From: Penelope pileata
Taxonomy: Eukaryota; Chordata; Aves; Galliformes; Cracidae
Assembly: GCA_013396635.1 (NCBI GenBank)
Contig: WBMW01004867.1
Location: 1,488,318-1,552,317 of the forward strand
DNA: 64,000 nt
Direction of reading: 5' to 3'
Both the position numbers and the translations under genes were made by a program. Shown in pieces: positions 14,001 to 22,700 of the stretch. Within the stretch, counting starts at the first letter, position 1. Each line of letters opens with the position of its first letter. The notes beneath the pieces were generated by a model, which was not told the origin of the DNA, did not search any database, and worked only from the letters and a program-made list of their open reading frames with translations.

Positions 14001-17000
14001 ATTGGAGAGCCGAGCAGAAAACATCCAACGATACACTGTAAAAGGTATGTCACTTGGTAAGAATTTTAAATGATACATTTAAAAAAAAACAAAAAAACCC
14101 TACAATTTCCATGTATCTTTGAAGGACCACTAACAGATTTATTAATTATTTTGAATGAATATATGGTAGTTTTCAGAGAAACAGTGCGTTAATGAGAAAC
14201 TGCATGTTGGCCTCGGGGCTGGCTCTGCATTTTTAGATCAAGGCAGGACACGTGAAAGCCAAAGCCTGTTTCTCTTGGGTGTGACAGCTTATATTAGTCA
14301 GGCAGAAAAGACACATAGGGTGCCTGCAGTCATGCCTATTGTGATTTACAGGCCGTGTGAACCTTGAATGAGTTTATGCTGCAACTGAGGAAGTACGTAG
14401 GTATTGCCTTGAGTGTGCATTGGATATTTCAAGATCTAGCTTAGATGTTGGTACAGGCTGTAATCTGCTGCATTATTTGTTCATATATGCATTAGAACAG
14501 TATATTCATGATGAGGTCTCATTCATGAGAAGTTGGTGGATCAATTAGACACAGGCTAGGAGAGCTAGAGGATTCTGTATAGCAATTTCATTGATTAGTT
14601 ATTTGCCATAATAAATTAAACAGTTTTCTCAGGTTTACTTGATGTTCTAGTTCGTAATGCTTAATTAATGGAAGGAGGGAGCAGTACAAAATAATAGTAT
14701 TTCTCAGGAAACTTGTTCCTTAGCCAAAACAAAAGTTTTAGCAAATAGATTCTCTGCCATGCATGCCAGTTAAATATGGAGTGATTTTTTTCTGATAAAT
14801 TAGGAAAAGATCTGATGGAAGGCGAAGAAAGTTTGTTTCCTCTTCTTTATTCTCCCAATTATTTTGAAAAAATATTTGATAGAGCTTATCTGATGGTTTC
14901 ATAGACAGCCAGATCAATCCCAGTACTTAAAACACAACTTGTCTTTTTCTTGACTGGTGATGTGACTCTGTCCACAATTGTGAACAGCTGCATGTTTTGG
15001 ACTGCCAAGATTAAGTGCAACAAAATAAAAATCACATTATGCATGTGCTAGCTGTGTTGAGAAATGTAATATTATGCATCCTGCTGACAGATGTTTGTCC
15101 TGTGCTGTACGAGCTACAAATGGCATAGGAAAAGCACGTTGAATATAGAATAAAAACTTCTGTAATACTGCTTTTATCATGGAGACATTTGTCATCCTTC
15201 TTCAGTCCTGCCAAGAGCTAGTAAAAAGTTCTGTATATCATGTAGGAGGGCAAAAAGATGGGGATAGACATCTGTTTTCTGAACTTGGAAGGCCATGTTA
15301 AAGAGAAACAGGTAATTAGACATTGAAAGAACTGAAAAGGTGATGCATAGCATGAAGATGTGTAGAATATGGGGATGTTTGTTTCCACTAGTCTAGAAGG
15401 AGCTATGAAACCTTGGAGAGATAAGTAAGAGGGGAATGATTGAATTGATAGTTTATTACAGTTGGGACTTAAATAGAATGGAAGAATGAGTGACAGGTAG
15501 AACTGTGATAAAAAACAGTGGATGGAAGAAAACAAGGATTTGACTGAAGTACTACAAAACAGCAAGAGGAATAAATACAGTAAAAGGAACATTTCTCCTT
15601 GCCTAAAGCACACTTGGCTTCTTCCTTTCACAAATCGCTAAATTGGTAAGCAATGCAACAAAGGACTTGTGATGTGATTATTCATTTTAGAAGCTGTTTC
15701 ACAAGAGCAGTGCAATAACTGAATGATTTGATTAAAAAGTGAAGCTTCTATGTCTTACTTGATGTCTCCAATATGGAGGGTTTTATATTTTTACACATTT
15801 ATTTATCTTTAAATCCCTGTTAAGGCTATTTAAAGTTTCAGGTTTCTATTTACTTGTGTGTAAGGGAGATATGTGGTGCCGAGGCTTTGCGTTGTCAGCT
15901 GAGTAGTAATAATCTTATTCTACAGGTGGGCAGATATTGTCACTGACCTAAACACCCAAAATCCAGAATATCTAGACATTCGACACCTAGAGAGAGGATT
16001 GCAGCATCGGAAAACAAAGAAGGTAAGGTAAACGTTATTAAGAAGGGAGAAAATTAATGATAGGTTTTGGCAAACCTATTCATACTTAAGCAGCGTAAGA
16101 TAACCTTACTAAAAATTTGTTACAGAGTATTGCAGAAGTCAAATGTAAGCACTTGCATACGAGTCATGTATGTTTACTTGCAGGACGAGATATGATGATA
16201 CAGCAGTGGCCTGGCATACACAGACATCCTGGTTTATCTTAGCATATACCATATATTTGGTCACAGTATTTAACCTTGTTGGCTTAAAATGCAGCTGCAG
16301 GAAGTATAGAAATATTCTACAGATAAATTATAGACTGATCCTCCAAATCCTCTTGATGCGTGACCTTCTAGCCACATGTAGTCAGGAAAGAGAATACAGT
16401 AGAGTATCAGACAGAAGAATGCATGTGCATCTGTTTTTGGGCTTACTATTAATACACGTATAGCTTTTTTTCCTATAGGTAGGATTCTGTCTCTTGGGTG
16501 GGGGGGGTTGTATTTTTAATTTGCAGATTGAAAGCCTGAAATAATAGGCTGAAGGGATGATTTCATATGTGGAGACCTTACGGAAGATAGTGTCAGCGTG
16601 ATGAGAAGAGACCAGAACAGATAATTTGTGTGAAGGGGTGGCAGGAGAGTAAGAAGACTAGCAGAAGATAAGTTGTACTAGCGATAGGTTGTACTGGCCC
16701 ATGAGAAGTAAAATAGATAATTTAAAAAGATGAGAGAGAGATGAATCTGGGAAGCGATCAAAATTGATTGAGCAAAGGTGTTTTTTTTTTTTTTNTGTGT
16801 ATGGTTTTGTGGTGGTGTGCGTTTGTTCCTTTTTCTTTTTTCTTGTTTTAAGATGTTTTAAGAATTCTGTTACCTGGAAAGATTTTTATGTCAAATATCT
16901 GCTTACGTTACAAATGTGCCTATGTACCTGTAACAAAGAACTTTTTTACTTTGAATAGGTTGGAGGAAATCTTCACTGCATCATTGCCTTTCAGAGACTT

Positions 17001-17249
17001 AACTGGCAACGATTTGGTCCTTGGAATTTTCCTTTAGGAAATGTCAGACAGGATAAACAACCCCAAACACAAGGACAAGGTATTGCCAAATCTGAGAGCG
17101 AAGACAATATCTCTAAAAAACAACATGGACGACTAGGTCGATCTTTTAGTGCGGGTTTCCATCAAGAATCTACGTGGAAGAAATCTCATCTTCGTGAGAG
17201 AAGGAACAGTGGATATCAGAGCTATAATGATTATGATGGAGATGATTAA
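4581..17249 (+). CDS. BIVM: BIVM, basic immunoglobulin-like variable motif-containing protein (9 coding exons, 505 aa)
   Basis: CDS join: 4581-5070, 6416-6542, 7318-7413, 7494-7598, 9366-9460, 10706-10838, 13961-14044, 15926-16022, 16959-17249 (1518 nt with stop). Every junction is GT-AG and keeps frame. The translation aligns end to end with vertebrate BIVM (human 503 aa). Residues 1-163 are a divergent, Ser/Asn-rich, probably disordered part holding the conserved 'GDGHYPWGCPVTHTREK' block. A Lys-rich segment follows (about 164-185). The conserved core (about 195-410) carries PQYKTSCGISSL around Gln213 and Cys218, and HCQNHYFCPIGFE around His330. The tail (410-505) is basic, Ser-rich and ends in an acidic YNDYDGDD-like stretch. 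BIVM is a widely expressed intracellular protein without an agreed biochemical role. The Gln-Cys-His order suggests a papain-like fold, which is inference. The start is the ATG conserved with human; a uORF lies upstream. ERCC5 follows head to tail. Confidence 0.95.
6416..6542 (+). CDS. BIVM: BIVM coding exon, residues 164-206 (Lys-rich linker)
   Basis: The acceptor 'ctttgcag' ends at 6415. The donor splits the Trp codon (TG|GTAGTA). It encodes the Lys-rich stretch and the start of the conserved KVLDLRRW block. Confidence 0.9.
7318..7413 (+). CDS. BIVM: BIVM coding exon, residues 206-238 (Gln/Cys motif)
   Basis: The acceptor 'gttgttttag' ends at 7317 and the donor is GCAG|GTAAGT. It carries PQYKTSCGISSL, with Gln213 and Cys218 as possible oxyanion-hole and nucleophile residues. 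Confidence 0.92.
7494..7598 (+). CDS. BIVM: BIVM coding exon, residues 238-273
   Basis: A T-rich acceptor ends at 7493 and the donor is GAG|GTATGC. It encodes the highly conserved PPITQEEALHILGFQPPFEE segment. Confidence 0.93.
9366..9460 (+). CDS. BIVM: BIVM coding exon, residues 273-305
   Basis: The acceptor 'attgtttcag' ends at 9365 and the donor is ACTG|GTAAGT. It encodes [20 protein letters not shown] and the GKNKTAGET turn. Confidence 0.93.
10706..10838 (+). CDS. BIVM: BIVM coding exon, residues 305-349 (conserved His)
   Basis: The acceptor 'tttcttttgtag' ends at 10705 and the donor is ATAG|GTAAGA. It holds YHCQNHYFCPIGFE. His330 followed by a hydrophobic strand is the candidate catalytic-type His. 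Confidence 0.93.
12950..13185 (+). repeat. Ancient MIR-like (CORE-SINE) copy with a partial duplication
   Basis: In BIVM intron 7, from about 12996, the sequence follows the mammalian-wide/amniote MIR pattern: 'ggactcgagagacctgggtt' (tRNA B-box-like), 'caaccacagacttcc', 'gtgactttaggtaagt', then 'ctgggtttcccacatg'. The block 'caaccacagacttcc...gat/act-ttaggt' also occurs just before, at about 12961-12993, so part of the SINE is duplicated in tandem. SINEs are scarce in birds, so this is probably a deep amniote relic. Confidence 0.65.
13843..13893. repeat. AT-rich dinucleotide microsatellite
   Basis: An imperfect (TA)n/(CATA)n run in BIVM intron 7, about 70 bp before the exon at 13961. Confidence 0.8.
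13961..14044 (+). CDS. BIVM: BIVM coding exon, residues 349-377
   Basis: The acceptor 'tattgcacag' ends at 13960 and the donor is AAAAG|GTATGT. It encodes QQEVEYWILIGEPSRKHP, a hydrophobic strand followed by a polar turn. Confidence 0.92.
15926..16022 (+). CDS. BIVM: BIVM coding exon, residues 377-409
   Basis: The acceptor 'cttattctacag' ends at 15925 and the donor is AAG|GTAAGG. It encodes WADIVTDLNTQNPEYLDIRH and ends in phase 0. Confidence 0.93.
16795..16795. other. Single ambiguous base after a poly-T run
   Basis: One N directly follows a homopolymer T tract in BIVM intron 9. It is likely a sequencing ambiguity and does not touch an exon. Confidence 0.95.
16959..17249 (+). CDS. BIVM: BIVM last coding exon, residues 410-505 and stop
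   Basis: The acceptor 'actttgaatag' ends at 16958 and the TAA stop is 17247-17249. It encodes GGNLHCIIAFQRLNWQRFG, a SESEDNISKKQHGRLGRSFS segment and the acidic C-terminus. The 3' UTR continues to one of the AATAAA signals below. Confidence 0.93.
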   Translation, partial: VGGNLHCIIAFQRLNWQRFGPWNFPLGNVRQDKQPQTQGQGIAKSESEDNISKKQHGRLGRSFSAGFHQESTWKKSHLRERRNSGYQSYNDYDGDD

Positions 17250-17375
17250 AATTAACTTTAGATAATAGAGTTGATATATCAAAGTTAGTTTTAATCATGA
17301 CACATTAGGGATTTATTAGTCCTAGGACACGTATGGATAGAAGCTATGGTATAAGATACAGCTTCATAATTATTT

Positions 17376-17566
17376 AATAAATTATGAATTATATGGTTGC
17401 AGTGGATGAGATCTGATACGTAAACTGACGGATAAGCACAGATTATTGTACTTTTGTAATCAGAAGTAGATATGACAGCTAAATCAATCATTTCTTTTGA
17501 AATAATTGTACTATATCCTGATCTGTGAAAACAAAAGAGCAGACTGAAATTAGCCAATGTAATAAA
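17376..17566 (+). terminator. BIVM: Proximal BIVM poly(A) signals
   Basis: AATAAA hexamers occur at 17376-17381 and 17561-17566, 127 and 312 nt after the BIVM stop. Which one is used cannot be decided without transcript ends. Confidence 0.5.
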
Positions 17567-18421
17567 CAGATTTCATTGAAAATACTTAATATTCAAAAGC
17601 ATGAAAATGTATTACATGACTTTATAGAAAGGGTTATTCTGCATATGGTGTAAGGATAGAAGTAAACATTGCCTTCCTTTCTAACACTCCATTTTGTTCA
17701 GGCTACCGGTATCAAGTGAGAAGAAAGAAATCACATTGGTTAGAAAACCTTGTCAGATTTACAAAGTGAATGTATATTCTCAATGTAGTTCCTGGGAGAA
17801 TTTGGTCAATCAGATAATCCTATTTCATAAGCAGGTCCCAGTTACTTTTCCCTCTCTTTTAAGCTGAGAGGAATCACTGGTGGCAAGCAAGGTTTGAGGA
17901 TGGACACTTGCTGCTTTTGCTCTATGGATACAGTAGCAGATTTCTTATCCTGTGAGCTCTTGAGAGGGGTGACTGGCTTAACACAAGCTTGTGAAAATCT
18001 GTTTTATAAAGCTGTGTTTAACGTTAGCCCACTGAGCTGGCTGAACACTGTTCTGCTGGCAGTTCTTTTCCTTGTTCTGTCCTAAAATTCTTGGTTTTGT
18101 GCTGCTCTCTTAATTTTGTATGAAGGTGATGCAAGTGCCGAAAACTGCTGGCAGCCCTTACGATATACCTCTATGCCAGCTAACTGTCCAAGTTTTTTCA
18201 GGTGTCCATGTGCAGTCTTTTTTTGTTTTTCTTCCCAGTGTAATGTTTGTTCAGTTGTTTGCCCAAATCCATCCCAAAAGTTGTTGTGTGCAAATGTTCA
18301 TACCTGCTCAAGGATTTCTATTTTTTTTAAACATAAAATGATTTGTCATGTAATGCAGGGTTTTTGTAGGTTGCTGCTTTTGTTAACCAAAAATGGGAGA
18401 CTTTCAGACTTATGTTCGCTC

Positions 18422-18427
18422 AATAAA
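18422..18427 (+). terminator. BIVM: Distal BIVM poly(A) signal
   Basis: AATAAA is followed by a T- and GT-rich stretch (18428-18470), the usual downstream element. Use of this site would give a 3' UTR of about 1.2 kb, ending only some 350 bp before the ERCC5 CpG island. Confidence 0.5.
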
Positions 18428-18779
18428 ATTCTTTTTTTTATTTTGTCTTGTTTTGTCTCTGGGAACGTGGCCTTATATTTATTGAAGAATTTCAGGAAAA
18501 CAGGTAAACGGAGGACTGGGTTTGCAGCTCCTGCTTAACAGAACAAGGCAGGAGGTAGGGCTGCTGTGCTCAGCAGTTATGGAGGCTGCAGGCTGAAGGC
18601 TGAGAGAAGCCCATAGTTCTTGAAATGTAGCTACTTTCCAGATGACCCTTTATTTCTGCAAGCTGAACTGAGACTGAGAACTTGGATCCCTTCAGAAGGC
18701 CGAGCTGTGTTCCTTAGCGTTCTGAAGGCCTGAATGAGTTACATAACCATCTCTACGTTCTGCAGGATAACTCCCAGCG

Positions 18780-19215
18780 ACAGCCATACCGGGCGGTACC
18801 GCCCCGCCCATCATGGCGCCTGGTCCCGCCCCGTGAACTGCACTTCCCGGCGGGCAGCGCGGCAGGAGCGCGCATGCGCACCTTACAGCGGGAGGCCGCG
18901 GGGCTGAGGGGCTAGGGGGCGCGACGCAGCCGCCCCCTCCCCGCGTCGGACTCCGCCCCCGCGCTCCTCTCGCGGCGCCGCAGGTGAGTGCCGGCGCCGG
19001 TTCGAGGTGTGTGTGTGGGGCGGATCGGTGCCTCGGTGGGGCCGGACGGGCCGGCGGCGGTTGGCCGGGACCGGGGACGGGCTGAGAGGATCCTGTGGGA
19101 CCGCCGCGGTCCCTCAGAGCGCAGAGCCGCGGCTCCCGGGGCGGGTGAGCAGCTGTCGTGCTGCGTTCGGGCGGCTTCCTGGGGGCTGCGGCGGTGTTCG
19201 CGGTGAGATCTCAGG
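18780..19215 (+). promoter_or_regulatory. ERCC5: CpG-island promoter and probable untranslated first exon of ERCC5
   Basis: A GC- and CpG-dense block with no TATA box. A perfect NRF1-type palindrome GCGCATGCGC lies near 18870. Just upstream, 'aactgcacttcccggcgg' resembles ETS/ZNF143-type promoter elements. A strong donor CGCAG|GTGAGT follows 18983 and can splice to the acceptor 'cacggtag' ending at 19669, giving a short 5' UTR intron of 686 bp before the start-codon exon. Housekeeping-type expression is expected for a repair gene. Confidence 0.75.
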
Positions 19216-19669
19216 TAACTCGGCTTATACTCATCATTTCGTGTGTGTATGTATATATATATGTTGTATGTGTACACATGCATATATGTGTGTGCATGTA
19301 TGTTTATTTACAGCCCTGCAGGAATGTGGAACAGACCCAGATCTGACCTTTTCCAGCAGGAACAGATTTTATGCCATTTCTCGATTCGTAGCCCAACACA
19401 TCAGATTACTGATACTTTAAATCTCAAGTTTGGGGTTTGACTGTGAAATAATTTGAGCAGGGACTTTGGTGTGCAGTTATGTGACTGGTGGGTCACTTTA
19501 GTAGGTGGTGTTTACTAAAACCCTGCTTGATAACCAAAAAGTTCCCATATCAAGGCTATTTCCATTTCTGGTAATAATGCTCTGAGTTCTCTTTAATAAA
19601 ATGTAAGACATTCATACAGTCTGTGGCTTCTGCTCTGAATTATTCCTCATGGGTTCTCTCTCACGGTAG

Positions 19670-19770
19670 CTGAGAAAGGACAATGGGAGTTCAAGGACTT
19701 TGGAAGCTGCTTGAGTGCACCGGAAGACCTATCAACCCAGAAACACTAGAGGGAAAAATTCTTGCTGTTG
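19670..19770 (+). CDS. ERCC5: ERCC5 coding exon 1, residues 1-30
   Basis: The acceptor 'ctcacggtag' ends at 19669, the ATG is at 19683 and the donor GTTG|GTATCC splits the codon of catalytic Asp30. It encodes the N-terminal helix that threads FEN1-family DNA substrates. Confidence 0.88.
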
Positions 19771-22700
19771 GTATCCTTTAAAAGCAAGGCTGACGAATCA
19801 AATTAGTGAGAGAGGTTGTTCAAACTACTTTGCTTGCTTCTGTGTGATCTATTCTGTTTAGCTTTTAAAAACCATTATTTTAAATTGTGACAATACTTTG
19901 ATAAGTAGTTTTAATCTTTTATAATATGTGGGTTGTAACAAATACCTTTATATTTGTTTGTAACTTCTGTTTAAACTTTCCTATCATATATGCTTGGTCA
20001 AATGCTAGAAAAATGTTATCAGTGTAAAGAAGTCACCCCTCATTTATTTGTAAATGTAACTGAGGAATTGCTACTTGCTGCACAGGACTTTTGATTTTAC
20101 TCTTTGTCCAGGGTGATAGAAGCAAGAATTTATTCTTCCCTGAAGTTCACAAGTATTTGGATAACTGTGTTCAATAGGCCAAGCCTGGAACAGCGTGCAA
20201 AAGCCACTCGGTCGACTCTGCACTTTATAGAAACTGTTAATATGATACGGGTTTGAGATTGCATGTTATTTCCTCTTAACCATTCTTTAAGATATCAGTA
20301 TTTGGTTGAACCAAGCGATAAAGGGAGCCAGAGATCATCGTGGTAATTCCATACAGAATGCTCACCTCCTCACACTATTTAATCGACTCTGCAAGTTACT
20401 GTTTTTTCGAATTCGGCCTGTCTTTGTTTTTGATGGAGAGGCGCCGCTTCTGAAGAGGCAGACCTTGGTACGTACCTTGGCTGAGTCCCTGCAATGCAAA
20501 ATAGGATCAATGTCTGTTGATACTGAGTAGCCATTTTCAAATTCCTTGAATTCTGCTTGTGCTTCTGAGCTGTGAGGGTGGAGGTCTTGAAACAGATGTG
20601 CAGATGTTCTTTGCAATCCCAGTCGTGGTCAGCTCTTGGAGCATGCAGCAGCTCCCTTTTGATCGATATATATTTGGGTTTGATTTGTGCAGAAACCAGA
20701 TTGCAGAGAGGTAGTTGATGGGTCTGGCTCTTGCTTCAGAATGGAACTGAACACAACTCTTGAAAGCATTTGTACCCAGAACCTGAGAACTACTTCTGAG
20801 TCCCACGGAGGACACTGACCCAGATTTAGGGGATCTGAAAGCTCTGTCTATGTAGAGTGAATTTGGAGTTACTCATAGGCTCAGCATACAGAATTCTGAG
20901 AGTTGTTTACTCGTTGTGTACCTTTGGCATCCAGCAAAGTCCCGCTGATGTTAATTTATGTTCACAGGCTAAGCGAAGACACAGAAAGGATGTGGCTGTC
21001 AGCGATTCCAGGAAAACTACAGAGAAACTCCTGAAAACGTTTTTGAAGAGACAAGCTATCAAAACTGCTCTGACAGGCAGAAGGCAGGAATAAAAATTAT
21101 TTTTGTTTGTAACTGTTGGGTAAGTTTTATGGAGCTGTTAATCACTGTTGTTTTCTTTTTCCCCTAAGCAATGAAGTTCTGCCCAGTATTACACAAGTCC
21201 GAAGAGAAGAAATTGATGATATATATGTATTGCCGCCTTTGGGGGATGAAGAGAAGAACAGGTGGGCAGTATTAAGAAAAGGAGCTTAAATGGCTGTAAT
21301 AAAGTCAGTTATGAGTGTAGAGCTCTGTTTTTGAAGATGTTGGAAGATCTTTAACCCTTGTGACTCCATAATGTATAAAGTATCTTTAATTTGTATTTTA
21401 TTTCAGTTTCTTTTTGGACAGATTGGATTGTAGCTTTGGATCCAGAAGCCTTCTAGTTATTTATTGGAAAGAAACAGAACAAACTTTCAGCCCACAGATT
21501 AGATTTCTACCCAGGACTTGTGTCAAGGGCTGAAAGTGCTACCTCTCTTTTGTGGCTGCACCTGCCACACTAAATGGGCCTGATTGTTCAAGGGGATGGT
21601 TAGTTTGTGGCAGCTGGATTCTGGTTTGTGCCCCCTCATTTAGTGGTGTAGATGCACTGAGCAGAAGTAGATTTTGTCTTATTTAAGATGTACTTATTTG
21701 ACGCATACAAAATGGAAACTTGGAGCTATCCATTATGTTACTCTTTGCACATTTTGTGTACGCTTCGTGTACTTTCATATACTTCAAATGCTGACCAAAT
21801 AAGAATCACATAATTATTTAAGCAGCAATGATTTTCTTAATCTATATTTGAATGAGGAAGTCTGCCTTCTTGCATTCTGTTTATACCTGTTGTGGTTTGA
21901 GCTGGCAGGCCTGGAAACACCACACAGCCTTTCGCTCACCCCCCAACTTCCTCCCAGCTGGGATGGGGGAGAGAATCGAGAAATAAGGTAGAACTCGTGG
22001 GTTGAGATAAAACTATTTACTAACAGAAAAGGAAAAATAGAATAAAATAACAGTGATGATAATTATATACAAAACAAGTGATTGTACAAAGCAATCGCTC
22101 ACCAACCATGACCGGTGCTCAGCCAATCCCCAAGCAAACGGGCCCTCCCAGCTCACTTCCCTTCCTTATATTACATGATGTCATATGGTATGGAATATCC
22201 CTTTGGTCAGTTTGGGTCAGCTGCCCTGTTCTTGTCCCCTCCCAGCTCCCTGTGCCCCCCTCCTCCCCAGCCTTTTCACTCTCCTGGCAGAGACATGCAA
22301 ATGTCCTTGGTTCTGTTCAATGCTGCCAGGTGTTACCAGCCTTGTTTTTCCTTCTAGAACCAAAACACAGCTTTGTAGCAGACACTGAGAGAAAGTTTCA
22401 GTTAGAAACTAAGACAATACCTTTTTGAATTTTATTTGTGTGTGTATGTATGTGTGTACTTTGCTGTTGTGTGTGACTTTTTTTTTGTGTATCAGGAAGG
22501 GAAGACTAATATCCTTTTGCTTAAAATACAGATTTCATTTACCTGGGGGAATATCTACATCTTTTTTTTCACTGTCATTTTTAGCTCAGAGGAAGAAGAT
22601 GAAAAAGAATGGGAAATGAGAATGAGCCGTAAAAAGATATGGCAGGTAAATGCGTCCTAATTCCCTTGTTACTGTGAACTATCCTGTCATTCATGTGCTA

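Noticed and set aside
13651..14028. 125-codon minus-strand frame across BIVM exon at 13961
   Set aside because: It is antisense to a well-supported exon, runs through an AT microsatellite and has no recognisable motif.
15218..15631. 137-codon minus-strand frame in BIVM intron 8
   Set aside because: Composition is Phe/Leu/Ser-rich, as expected from A/G-rich intron sequence read in reverse. No splice context or family match.
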